64,000 nt of DNA from an uncultured Methanomassiliicoccales archaeon (GCA_959597175.1 CAUFXM010000007.1:46570-110569), one strand, 5' to 3'; counted from the stretch's first letter, positions 51,507 to 59,239 are shown. A program made the numbers and translations. The notes: generated from the letters alone by a model not told the origin.

Positions 51507-51943
51507 CCGCTGTGGTCCCTGCCCATGACGGCATCGAACTCTTCGAACAGCGGGCCGAGCGCGCGTCTGGCGTACTCCAGGCTTCCGCGGGTGAGGATCC
51601 CAACCTTCAGTCCTCTGGACTTCAGCTCCCGGAGGCACTCCGCCGATCCCGGGAACGGAACGGCCTCGTCCACGAACTCGCATTCGCACATGGTGCAGAG
51701 CTCGTCGATCTCCCGGTCGATGGCCGGGAACTCCTCCCCCCTGCCGTGCCCCTCCAGCCATTTCCTGATCGGGTACCTCGGACGTTTTGGGGAGTCCCCG
51801 AAGTCGATCTCGTCGAACGGTATCCCGTGCCTCTCCAGAACCGTGCGGTCGCAGTCGTTCAGTTTCGCGTAGTCCACATGGGTGCGCATGAACGTGCCAT
51901 CCATGTCGAAGCCGACGGCTCTGATGTTCCCGTAACCAGACAT
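51269..51943 (-). CDS. HAD-superfamily phosphatase (phosphoglycolate-phosphatase-like)
   Basis: A 224-residue HAD hydrolase. Motif I is AVGFDMDGTFM with both catalytic aspartates. A helical cap (about residues 20-85) follows; motif II is GILTRG; motif III lysine is in AKPSPV; motif IV is YVGDNVTDWQSA. Typical of phosphoglycolate phosphatase-like enzymes; substrate not clear. It starts four bases after the ycaO stop, so it is in one operon with ycaO and possibly reads on from rnpB. Confidence 0.86.
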   Translation of the reverse strand: MSGYGNIRAVGFDMDGTFMRTHVDYAKLNDCDRTVLERHGIPFDEIDFGDSPKRPRYPIRKWLEGHGRGEEFPAIDREIDELCTMCECEFVDEAVPFPGSAECLRELKSRGLKVGILTRGSLEYARRALGPLFEEFDAVMGRDHSGYDNAKPSPVAMREFAELLGVDPREILYVGDNVTDWQSAKGAGTPFVGVTTGSGSSELWAGCDPRIPVVKYAGDVVSLL

Positions 51944-51947
51944 CGGA

Positions 51948-53171
51948 TCACTCCGACGGTGGCCAGTCGCCCCTGAGCCTTCCGCCCTCGCGCTCCGGGT
52001 CCATGGTGCTGACCTCCAGACCGGGGACGATCATCCTGACCACCGGAACGCCCAGTTCGGGCCTGGTGAGGTCGGCCGCTATGACGCTCTCGAACCCCGC
52101 CTCCATGAGGCTTCCCAGGACGACCTCGATGTCGTCCAGGACGTACGGTGTCGACCTGTCCTCCATGTCCTCCAGACTGATGGTGCGCTGATTGCGGCCG
52201 AACCACATGTGGTTGACCTTCTTGATCCTCTCGTAGCCCATGTCCCTGGTGACCTTCTGGAGCTGGGCGTTGATCTTCGCTCCGTGCTTGTGGGTAGCCC
52301 TGCTCTGCGCCACCTCGGTGATGGCCCTTATGGCGGCTATCTCGGGGTTAAGGTGGGTGCCGACCCCGATGGTCAGCATCTCCGGGTCCTGGGTCACGGT
52401 GTCGTCGGCGGCCGCGCCGATGGTGGGGATGCCGATGTCGCTGGTGAGGTCCTTCAGGTGGATCTCGATGCCCCTCTCGGCGAACTTGGCTATCAGCTTG
52501 GCGGGAACGGACTCCCGGTCCTCCACCACTATGTCGGCGTTGGTCCTGTCCCTGAACTCCGCTATCGACCAGGCGTCCCTCTCGATGTCCTCGAACAGGG
52601 CGTGGAGGACGGCCTCCTCCATCGTGTTGCCGGATGCTATGCCGTTGGTGTGGAACCTGAAGAGCTGGTAGTCGCCGTCGGGGTAGTACGGGTAGTAGAC
52701 TGCGCATGCGGGCACCCATATCGGGCATCCGCGGAACATCTCCCATCCCTGGGTCCAGGCGATCGTCTCGCCCATGTACCTCTCCAGGACGGGTATGGGG
52801 AGGATCAGGTCCTTGGGGTCCACGGTCATCATGACGTCGCATGCCTGCTCGTAGGTGCCGTACACGACCTCGTCGGAGTCGCGCTGCTCCGCGCTGTACC
52901 TCTCCAGCGACTCCATGACCGCCGAGGCCAGGGCCTGCTCCCTGGTGACCCCCTTGCCGTTGTAGTACTTGGGCACACCCAGTGCCGTCTCCTGTCTGTC
53001 AACCGAGAACACCGGGATGCCGACCTCGTCCTTGCCGGTGATGTCCTCCGGCTCCCCCAGTCCCGCTTTCCCAAGCAGTGGCAGGACCCTGTCCAGGGTC
53101 TCCTGCGGCGGTACGGTCCTGATGCCTGTGTCAGGCGAGCATTTCGGGCAGCGGTTCAGTTCCAGCGGCAA
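51948..53171 (-). CDS. ycaO: YcaO-type cyclodehydratase-fold protein, candidate McrA-glycine thioamidation factor
   Basis: A 407-residue YcaO-domain protein. GIPVFSVDRQETALGVPKYY, TREQALASAVMESLERYSAE, MEEAVLHALFEDIERDAW and LNPEIAAIRAITEVAQSRAT are the usual ATP-binding and core blocks. In methanogens YcaO (with TfuA) makes the thioglycine of McrA, and the mcr operon in this window fits that role; no TfuA gene is seen here. A frame beginning at ATG 53237 would overlap the 3' end of RNase P RNA. Start is therefore placed at TTG 53171, with GGAGGAG six bases upstream. Stop is four bases from the HAD gene. Confidence 0.86.
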   Translation of the reverse strand: MPLELNRCPKCSPDTGIRTVPPQETLDRVLPLLGKAGLGEPEDITGKDEVGIPVFSVDRQETALGVPKYYNGKGVTREQALASAVMESLERYSAEQRDSDEVVYGTYEQACDVMMTVDPKDLILPIPVLERYMGETIAWTQGWEMFRGCPIWVPACAVYYPYYPDGDYQLFRFHTNGIASGNTMEEAVLHALFEDIERDAWSIAEFRDRTNADIVVEDRESVPAKLIAKFAERGIEIHLKDLTSDIGIPTIGAAADDTVTQDPEMLTIGVGTHLNPEIAAIRAITEVAQSRATHKHGAKINAQLQKVTRDMGYERIKKVNHMWFGRNQRTISLEDMEDRSTPYVLDDIEVVLGSLMEAGFESVIAADLTRPELGVPVVRMIVPGLEVSTMDPEREGGRLRGDWPPSE

Positions 53172-53195
53172 CTGCGTCTCCTCCAGGATATGGGT

Positions 53196-53497
53196 GTCGG
53201 GTGATGGTAGTAGCCCCCTTTCTGTTTCAGGTGGCATTCAACTAAGCGTCCTACCCACGGGTCCCGGGCAGGTCTACCCCGTTGTGCGGACTTGCTCCGA
53301 TGGGGAGTCGCCGTTTCACCAAGTCCCCGGGAACGTCACCGCCTCGCGGATCATCCTATCAGTCGGGTCTGTGTCGTTTCTGTGCCCTTGCCACGGCTCT
53401 CGCCGTACCGGATTGCCCCGGTCCATCTTGCCCTTGGAGAGGGGAACTTCCTCAGCTGCCTCGCGGCTACCGTCGGCCACCCTCCATCTCCCAACGT
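53196..53497 (-). ncRNA. rnpB: RNase P RNA (archaeal)
   Basis: About 300 bases on the minus strand carry the conserved blocks of archaeal RNase P RNA in the right order: a CR-I-like GAGGAAGTTCCCC, CACAGAAACGACACAGACC (CR-II/III), GGTGAAACGGCGAC (CR-IV region) and TTAGTTGAATG then AACAGAAAGGGGGCTACTA (CR-V end). The ends pair to form helix P1: GTTGGGAGATGG at the 5' end (about 53484-53495) with CCATCACCCGAC at the 3' end (about 53196-53207), one wobble and one mismatch. A TATA box (TATTAAAT, 53517-53524) predicts a transcript start close to 53497, which agrees with P1. It is the catalytic RNA of tRNA 5' maturation. Ends are accurate to within several bases. Confidence 0.92.
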
Positions 53498-53516
53498 CAC
53501 GGGGTACGCGCGCGTG

Positions 53517-53524
53517 ATTTAATA
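53517..53524 (-). promoter_or_regulatory. TATA box of rnpB
   Basis: TATTAAAT on the minus strand lies about 25 bases before the P1-predicted start of RNase P RNA. A divergent promoter for the gene at 53599 (CTTATATCC near 53569) shares the gap 53498-53598. Confidence 0.6.
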
Positions 53525-53598
53525 CCTCTCGCACAGACCGGTGCATCGCCGCCGGTTCTGTTGGGGGCCTTATATCCGATGATGTCTTCCGGGGAGCC

Positions 53599-53826
53599 AT
53601 GGAGAAGGATGCGCTCAAGAAGGCCGGGGCCGTCGGTTCCGCGATAGTGGTCGTCCTGGCATTCCTGTCCATACCGGTCATGTACTACGCTGTGGAGGCG
53701 CCCGTCTGGCTCGTCGCCGCGACGTTCGTCCTCCTGATCGTGGTCGCCGGGCTGACTTTGTACTACACCATGGAGAGGGTGAAGGAGATAGAGGAGGGAC
53801 TGGAAGATGATCTTGACGACTACTGA
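53599..53826 (+). CDS. Small two-helix membrane protein
   Basis: A 75-residue protein with two membrane segments (AVGSAIVVVLAFLSIPVMYY and LVAATFVLLIVVAGLTLYYT) and an acidic tail ending EEGLEDDLDDY. CTTATATCC near 53569 is a likely TATA box. It overlaps the YbjQ-type gene by 20 bases, so the two are co-translated. No family recognised. Confidence 0.65.
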   Translation: MEKDALKKAGAVGSAIVVVLAFLSIPVMYYAVEAPVWLVAATFVLLIVVAGLTLYYTMERVKEIEEGLEDDLDDY

Positions 53827-54118
53827 GAACATCCCCGGAAGGAGCTACGAGATAATCGGGCTCGCCAAGGGGAGCATGGTGCAGACGAAGAACATCGGAA
53901 GGGACATAGGCCAGGGTCTGAAGTCCATGGTGGGCGGGGAGCTGACCACCTACTCCGAGATGATGAACGAGTCCCGCGCCATCGCCACCAAGAGGATGGT
54001 GGAGGACGCCGAGAAGATGGGTGCCGACGCCATCGTGATGATCAGGTACGGCACCTCCGCAATAGCCTCGGGAGCGGCCGAGGTCTTCGCCTACGGGACC
54101 GCGGTCAGGTTCGTCTAA
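53807..54118 (+). CDS. YbjQ/UPF0145 family protein
   Basis: A 103-residue protein of the YbjQ (UPF0145, heavy-metal-binding-like) family. TTTENIPGRSYEIIGLAKG and the NIGRDIGQGLKSMVGGELTT block are hallmark; GADAIVMIRYGTSAIASGAA follows. It probably forms pentameric rings like other members. Function is unproven. It ends shortly before the repeat array of the first ATPase gene. Confidence 0.9.
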   Translation: MILTTTENIPGRSYEIIGLAKGSMVQTKNIGRDIGQGLKSMVGGELTTYSEMMNESRAIATKRMVEDAEKMGADAIVMIRYGTSAIASGAAEVFAYGTAVRFV

Positions 54119-54150
54119 GCATCTGCCGCCAGTGCTCTAAAACCTTTTAC

Positions 54151-54176
54151 TTTATATATGATGTCTTGAACAAGAC
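54151..54176 (+). promoter_or_regulatory. Promoter-like TATA box and 14-base palindrome before the first ATPase gene
   Basis: TTTATATA (54151-54158) is followed by the perfect palindrome GTCTTGAACAAGAC (54163-54176). If this promoter is used, the transcript would carry the tandem repeats at 54206-54297 in its leader; a weaker TATA-like CATTATCT at 54285-54292 within the last repeat would give a leaderless message. Confidence 0.45.
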
Positions 54177-54205
54177 GTTTAGATAATATTATGTCGAATT
54201 ATTCT

Positions 54206-54297
54206 GGAAATATTTCGACCAACTGGTAGGAAATCCTTCGACTTTGTAGAAGGAAATCCTGCTATTAAGTCGAAGGAAATACTTCATTATCTGAATC
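54206..54297 (+). repeat. Four tandem repeats with exact 23-base period
   Basis: The core GGAAAT recurs at 54206, 54229, 54252 and 54275, exactly 23 bases apart. Each unit goes on with A/C-C/T-T-T/G-C and usually ends with a GTCGAA- or GTAGAA-like segment before the next core. The units are diverged but phased, and lie directly before the ATG of the first DUF4143-type ATPase at 54312. An analogous 24-base array precedes the second ATPase. Iteron- or operator-like function is likely. Confidence 0.75.
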
Positions 54298-54311
54298 GCA
54301 ATACTGCCTGC

Positions 54312-55583
54312 ATGACCCTGACACCCGAGGGATACTGCCCGAGACTAGTGGACAAGGATGTCGACCTGATGCTGAGGACGTTCCGTGCCGTGTCCATAGT
54401 GGGGCCGAAATGGTGCGGGAAGACATGGACGGGGGAGAATCATGCGAACAGCGAGATGAGGATCGCGGATTCCACCGGTCCGATCCCCAACAGGGACATC
54501 GTGGCCAGCGACCCGAGGGTGGCGATGGAGGGGGACCAGCCACGTCTCATCGACGAGTGGCAGGAGGTGCCGCAGCTGTGGGACAAGGTCCGTTCCACAG
54601 TGGATAGCAACCCGCGTACCGGCCAGTACATACTGACGGGTTCCTCGGTCCCGGTCAGGCAGAAGTACGTCCACAGCGGAACCGGACGGATCGGGACGCT
54701 GAGGATGGGCACCATGAGCCTGTACGAGATCGGTGATTCCGACGGAGCCGTCTCGCTGTTATCGCTGTTCGAGGGCGAGCTGGGGATGGTGGATTGCGGC
54801 GAGGTCCGGCTGGACCATCTCATCGACCTGGCGATCCGCGGAGGCTGGCCGGGGAATGACGGCGGGGACGGGGACCTGGGCCTACTGGCCAGGGACTATG
54901 TGGACAAGGTGGTGGAGGACGCCGCCTATCTGGACGGACGCAGGAGGAGCGAGAGGAAGATGAGGATGCTCATCAGGTCCCTGGCACGCAACGAGAGCAC
55001 GCTAGCATCCAACGAGAAGATAATGTCGGACATGAGGGAGTCCGACAGGGAGACCATCTCGTCCGACACCTACACGGATTACATGGACTGCCTGGATAGG
55101 CTGTTCCTCACCGACGACACCCCCTGCTTCAGCCCCAACCTGAGGTCCGATGCGCGCATCGGGAAGTCCCCGAAGCGCCATCTGGTGGACGTCTCACTAT
55201 CGATAGCGGCGTTGCGCTACACGAAGGGGATGCTGAAGGAGAACCTCGACGCATTCGGATTCATGTTCGAGGCCATGTGCGAGCACGACATCAGGCTGTA
55301 CGCCGAATATCTGGGAGGGAGGATGTTCCACTACCGTGACGGAAGGGGGAGGGAGATGGACGCGGTCGTTGAGATGCCGGACGGCAGATGGGGTGCCTTC
55401 GAGATCAAGCTCGGAACAGGGCAGATAGAGGATGCGGCGCGGAATCTGCTGTCGCTCTCGGACTTCTTCACAAGGAACGGACATCCGCCGGCGGTGCTCT
55501 GCGTGGTATGCGGGATGACGACGTACGCGTACAGGCGCCCCGACGGGGTGTACGTGGTGCCCCTGACGTCCCTCGGACCATGA
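54312..55583 (+). CDS. AAA ATPase with DUF4143-type C-terminal domain (copy 1)
   Basis: A 423-residue ATPase. It opens CPRLVDKDVDLMLRTFRAVS and has Walker A GPKWCGKT (about residue 31) and Walker B RLIDEWQEVPQLWD. Sensor 1 is ILTGSSVP. The central winged-helix-like part is IRGGWPGN followed by a helical region with RRSERKMRMLIRSLARNES. The C-terminal DUF4143 nuclease-like end has EMDAVVEMPDGRWGAFEIKLG, in which the E..D...E.K pattern resembles a PD-(D/E)xK core. It is a relative of the second ATPase at 56831 (same order of motifs, moderate identity by eye). Four 23-base repeats precede it. Confidence 0.85.
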   Translation: MTLTPEGYCPRLVDKDVDLMLRTFRAVSIVGPKWCGKTWTGENHANSEMRIADSTGPIPNRDIVASDPRVAMEGDQPRLIDEWQEVPQLWDKVRSTVDSNPRTGQYILTGSSVPVRQKYVHSGTGRIGTLRMGTMSLYEIGDSDGAVSLLSLFEGELGMVDCGEVRLDHLIDLAIRGGWPGNDGGDGDLGLLARDYVDKVVEDAAYLDGRRRSERKMRMLIRSLARNESTLASNEKIMSDMRESDRETISSDTYTDYMDCLDRLFLTDDTPCFSPNLRSDARIGKSPKRHLVDVSLSIAALRYTKGMLKENLDAFGFMFEAMCEHDIRLYAEYLGGRMFHYRDGRGREMDAVVEMPDGRWGAFEIKLGTGQIEDAARNLLSLSDFFTRNGHPPAVLCVVCGMTTYAYRRPDGVYVVPLTSLGP

Positions 55584-55604
55584 GGTTCCCCTCCCTGTGG
55601 ACCA

Positions 55605-55808
55605 GTGGAGACAGCCGTCGCCCTCGAACCCGGGGGCGTGCTGCCGGACCCCCGGCCCGGACAGCCGGAGGTCACGGTGCCGGGCGAACCCCAGGCCGAC
55701 GAGGGGGAGCCAGAGAAGTCGGGTGTCCCGACGATGGCGATAGCGCTGGCATGCATCGCGGTGCTGGCCGTAGCCGTGGCCGTCTCGGTGATGAGGAGGA
55801 GGGTCTGA
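55605..55808 (+). CDS. Short protein or remnant with C-terminal membrane anchor
   Basis: A 67-residue frame that starts with GTG 22 bases after the ATPase stop. It has a proline/glutamate-rich first half and a C-terminal helix (TMAIALACIAVLAVAVAVSV) followed by MRRRV, the layout of a surface-protein anchor. It may be the last fragment of a lost surface protein or a real small anchored protein. The gap 55809-56006 contains no other gene. Confidence 0.35.
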   Translation: METAVALEPGGVLPDPRPGQPEVTVPGEPQADEGEPEKSGVPTMAIALACIAVLAVAVAVSVMRRRV

Positions 55809-56006
55809 GGCCGATGCTCCCCCATACGGATGCGATGTGCCAGCGAATCGGGTCCGCCGCCATCCGGTCATCCTCATGGACACTGCTTCGGCCCATCCAC
55901 GGGCGGATGGCAGCATGCATCGGCAGGGATGCGTCGAGGCCGGGGGACATGCCTCCCCAGGGGCGGACCCATTATAAGCTTCGCAACCCGATACTCATCC
56001 GATACT

Positions 56007-56702
56007 ATGGGCGAGATGTCGATCCGCATTACGAAGGACGGCCCCTACATCGTCTCCGGAGGGGTCCCGATATACGAGAAGGTCATCGTGAAGAGGGACG
56101 GCGTCTACGTCTGGGAGGACGGTCGCGAGCTCCCCCAGAGCGAGAGGTACGCCCTGTGCAGGTGCGGGAAGTCCAACGACGCGCCCTTCTGCGACGCGTC
56201 CCACAAGTGGTTCAACGGCATGGAGGCCGGGGACCGCAGGACGTACGAGGAGAGGGCCGAGAGGCTGGAGGGGAAGGGCATCGACCTGATGGACGACCTC
56301 CGCTGCGGGAAGGCGCTGTTCTGCCACCGCCACGGCAGGTCCACCTGGGACATGCTGAAGGACTCGGACGACCCGGCTGTGAGGAACGAGCTGATCAGGG
56401 CGGCGTGCGAGTGCCCTGCCGGGAGGACCGTCGCGATCGACAAGGACGGCACCGTCCACGAGGACACCCTGGATCCGGCGATATACATCGTGCAAGGTCC
56501 GGAGCAGGGCATGAGCGGCGGGATCTACGTGATGGGAGGAATCCAGATCATCGGCGTGGACGGGGAGCCGTACGAGCCGAGGAACAGGGTGCTGCTGTGC
56601 AGGTGCGGCGCATCCAGGAACAAGCCGTTCTGCGACGCCACTCACATCAACCGCAGGTACAAGGACTCCAGGGGGAGCATTTCTCTTTTCAAGAGGAAGT
56701 GA
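56007..56702 (+). CDS. CDGSH iron-sulfur protein with two CDGSH-type motifs
   Basis: A 231-residue protein. It has two [2Fe-2S] CDGSH-type sites, CRCGKSNDAPFCDASH (about residues 50-65) and CRCGASRNKPFCDATH (about 200-215), around a central domain with CHRHGRSTWDM and CECPAGRTV that may be a divergent iron-binding region (the CDGSH-associated type in bacteria and archaea). It may act in redox or iron-sulfur transfer. TTATAAGC at about 55973 is a TATA box, making the ATG at 56007 near-leaderless; ATG 56016 is an alternative. Confidence 0.85.
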   Translation: MGEMSIRITKDGPYIVSGGVPIYEKVIVKRDGVYVWEDGRELPQSERYALCRCGKSNDAPFCDASHKWFNGMEAGDRRTYEERAERLEGKGIDLMDDLRCGKALFCHRHGRSTWDMLKDSDDPAVRNELIRAACECPAGRTVAIDKDGTVHEDTLDPAIYIVQGPEQGMSGGIYVMGGIQIIGVDGEPYEPRNRVLLCRCGASRNKPFCDATHINRRYKDSRGSISLFKRK

Positions 56703-56710
56703 GCCCGGGG

Positions 56711-56804
56711 TCGGTAAACATACCAACGGAATGTCGGTAAACTCACCAGTGAAACCATCGGTAAACTCACCAGTGAAATCATCGGTAAACTCACCAATAG
56801 ATTA
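56711..56804 (+). repeat. Four tandem repeats of 23-24 bases before the second ATPase gene
   Basis: TCGGTAAAC begins units at 56711, 56734, 56758 and 56782. Units 2 and 3 are identical but for one base and read TCGGTAAACTCACCAGTG followed by AAAYCA; unit 1 is diverged and unit 4 is cut short by the TATA box ATTATATG (56801-56808). The ATG of the ATPase is at 56831. The array lies directly upstream of the core promoter, a typical operator site. Confidence 0.9.
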
Positions 56805-56830
56805 TATGCCAGCGGTAGCATCCTGTATCT

Positions 56831-58105
56831 ATGGCCGACGACTATATTCCTCGTTTAGTGGATCCTGTAATCGACAATTACCTCAGATTATTCGGGGCTA
56901 CAGTCATCACCGGTCTGAAGTGGTGTGGTAAGACTACATCATCCACACGTCTGGCCAAGACTGTGATCTCCTTGCAAGATCGGTCTCAATTCGAGTATTA
57001 TTCGAATCTCTTCAAGATGGATTCTCAGAGGTTTTTCACAGGAGAGAAGCCTTTGCTTATTGATGAATGGCAGACCATTCCAGATCTATGGGATGCGGCC
57101 AGATACTACGTGGACAATGCGAAAGGGAAGGGTCAGCTGATACTCACAGGTTCTGTGACGTTGGATGCGGTGTATGACAGGATAGAACATTCGGGTGCCG
57201 GACGTTTCGGTCATTTGAGAATGAGGACTCTGACGCTATGGGAGTCGGGTAAATCAACAGGCGAAATCAGTATCCGGGCCCTTTTTGGAGGGCAATCATC
57301 GGTGGCGGGCATCTCTGAACTGAAATTAGATGATGTGGTCAATGAGCTGGTCCGGGGAGGATGGCCAGAGACTGCTGGCATGAGCGATTTGGATGCCCAT
57401 ATAGTGCTGAGAAGTTATTGTGAAACAATACTGAATGCAGAAATCAACACCGTGGATGGAAAGGAACGCAACCCTGAGAAGATGCGTTCGGTCTTAAGAT
57501 CGCTGTCCAGGAACACTGCTTCGGCAGCTAAAGCATCCACAATCGAGGGTGATATCCTCGCGGCAGAGAACGTTTCTGTGTCCAAGAATACCATATATGG
57601 CTATTTCCGGGTTCTGAAGGATATCTGTGTAACCGAGGATCTTCCTGCATGGAGTCCAAAATTGCGTTCGAAGACGACGATACGTACGTCGCACACTCGC
57701 CATTTATCGGATCCGGCGATAGCGGCCTATTTCCTCGGCTCAGGCAGGGACGACCTTCTGTACGATCCGGATACGCTAGGTCTTCTCTTCGAATCCATGG
57801 TTGTTAGAGACATCAGGGTGTACGCCCAGGCTCTGGAGGGGGAGGTGTACCATTACCGTGACGAGGACAATCTGGAAGTGGATGCTATAATCCATCTCTG
57901 GGACGGTCGCTGGGGTGCTGTGGAGATCAAGCTGGGACCGTCATGGGTCGAGGACGGAGTCGGGTCTCTAATGAAATTGCGTAACAAGGTTGACACGAAG
58001 AGGATGAAGGAACCATCGTTCTTGATGGTCGTAATTCCCTGGGGCGTGGGTTACACCCGCGAGGACGGCATACACGTGGTCCCACTGTCGTGCTTGCGGG
58101 ACTGA
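56831..58105 (+). CDS. AAA ATPase with DUF4143-type C-terminal domain (copy 2)
   Basis: A 424-residue ATPase related to the one at 54312. Walker A is GLKWCGKTT, Walker B LLIDEWQTIPDLWD and sensor 1 LILTGSVT. The central part has LVRGGWPE; the C-terminus has EVDAIIHLWDGRWGAVEIKLG, a PD-(D/E)xK-like core. Its base composition is clearly AT-richer than its neighbours and its codon use differs, suggesting more recent acquisition than copy 1. The TATA box at 56801-56808 predicts a leaderless message. Four 24-base repeats precede it. Confidence 0.86.
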   Translation: MADDYIPRLVDPVIDNYLRLFGATVITGLKWCGKTTSSTRLAKTVISLQDRSQFEYYSNLFKMDSQRFFTGEKPLLIDEWQTIPDLWDAARYYVDNAKGKGQLILTGSVTLDAVYDRIEHSGAGRFGHLRMRTLTLWESGKSTGEISIRALFGGQSSVAGISELKLDDVVNELVRGGWPETAGMSDLDAHIVLRSYCETILNAEINTVDGKERNPEKMRSVLRSLSRNTASAAKASTIEGDILAAENVSVSKNTIYGYFRVLKDICVTEDLPAWSPKLRSKTTIRTSHTRHLSDPAIAAYFLGSGRDDLLYDPDTLGLLFESMVVRDIRVYAQALEGEVYHYRDEDNLEVDAIIHLWDGRWGAVEIKLGPSWVEDGVGSLMKLRNKVDTKRMKEPSFLMVVIPWGVGYTREDGIHVVPLSCLRD

Positions 58106-58142
58106 GAAGGGTCGAGGGAGGGAATCCCGCCCTCATTGGATT

Positions 58143-59225
58143 TCACTTCTTGGGCTTCCCCTCGAGGACCTCGTCCACGTCGCCAAGATCCTCTGTGAGG
58201 GAGCGGTCAAACCTCTCCTTCTCCTCCTGGATCTCCTCCGGCTTCGGTATGGGTCCGAGCACCTCGTCCGGGTCCCCGACGGCCTTGATGATGTCCTCCG
58301 TGTCGGAGACCGCCCTGTCCGGGACCTTGTTGGCCGATCCGATGTAGTCCGAGATGCCGTCGACTAGCTTGGTGAGTTCCATCGGGAAGAAGAACTTGGA
58401 CGATTCGCCCTTGCCTACCTCCTGCAGTGTCTGCATCGAGAGGACGGACATCGCCTTGGAGTCCATCGACGCCGCGCCGACGGACATTATCCTGAGCTTC
58501 TGGGCCTCCCCCTGCCCCTCCAGGATGGTGGCCAGCCTCTTACCCTCAGCCTCGAGGATCATCGACTGCCTGAGTCCTTCGGCTTCGAGGATCATCGACT
58601 TCTTCTTACCCTCGGCCTCCAGGATGGCCGCCCTCTTCTGGCCGTCCGCCTCCAGGATCGCGGCGCGCCTCTTCCTCTCGGCGGAGGTCTGCTCCTCCAT
58701 GGAGTCCTTGACCTTCCTGGCGGGGTCGACCTCCCTGATCTCCACGGCCTCGATCTTCACGCCCCACTTGTCGGTATTCTCGTCCAGGATGTCCCTGAGG
58801 GAGACGTTGATCCTCTCCCTGGACGACAGGATCTGGTCCAGCTCCATCTCACCGATTATGGATCTGAGGGTGGTCTGGGCCAGGTTGACCGTAGCCCATC
58901 TGTAGTTGGTGACTTCGAAGAAGGCGTTCTTCGGGTCGGTGACCTTGATGTAGATGACCGCGTCCACCTCCACCGGGGAGTTGTCCTTCGTGATGACCTC
59001 CTGCTTGGGGACGTCCAGGACCTCCGTGCGCAGGTCGAGCTTCACCACCTGGTTGACCAACGGGCAGACGAAGTTCAGTCCCTGGTCCAGGACCCTGACG
59101 AACTTCCCCAGCCTCATGTATATGGCCTGCTCGTAGGGCTGGACGATCTTCACACCGCTCGTGATCACGACGATCGCCGCTATGATGACGATGATCACCA
59201 GTGTCATGATTATGCTGCTGTCCAT
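58143..59225 (-). CDS. Stomatin/prohibitin-like membrane protein (SPFH family)
   Basis: A 360-residue SPFH protein. An N-terminal membrane helix (IIMTLVIIVIIAAIVVITSG) precedes the band-7 domain (VQPYEQAIYMRLGKFVRVLD ... RSIIGEMELDQILSSRERIN). A helical region follows with five 11-residue repeats of the form AAILEAEGKKK / SMILEAEGLRQ (about residues 190-245), a hendecad coiled coil. It is probably oligomeric in the membrane. It lies 14 bases after the NfeD-type gene, the usual stomatin/NfeD operon. The ATG at 59225 is chosen as it starts directly before the membrane helix. Confidence 0.9.
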   Translation of the reverse strand: MDSSIIMTLVIIVIIAAIVVITSGVKIVQPYEQAIYMRLGKFVRVLDQGLNFVCPLVNQVVKLDLRTEVLDVPKQEVITKDNSPVEVDAVIYIKVTDPKNAFFEVTNYRWATVNLAQTTLRSIIGEMELDQILSSRERINVSLRDILDENTDKWGVKIEAVEIREVDPARKVKDSMEEQTSAERKRRAAILEADGQKRAAILEAEGKKKSMILEAEGLRQSMILEAEGKRLATILEGQGEAQKLRIMSVGAASMDSKAMSVLSMQTLQEVGKGESSKFFFPMELTKLVDGISDYIGSANKVPDRAVSDTEDIIKAVGDPDEVLGPIPKPEEIQEEKERFDRSLTEDLGDVDEVLEGKPKK

Positions 59226-59239
59226 GTGTAACCTCCTGG

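Noticed and set aside
53237..53239. ATG as the ycaO start
   Set aside because: It falls inside the 3' part of RNase P RNA and encodes RNA sequence; TTG 53171 has a Shine-Dalgarno.
54206..54297. A CRISPR array
   Set aside because: The phase is 23 bases with no unique spacers; it is a degenerate tandem repeat next to a promoter.
56711..56804. A CRISPR array
   Set aside because: Units are contiguous 23-24 base tandem repeats without spacers and there are no cas genes.
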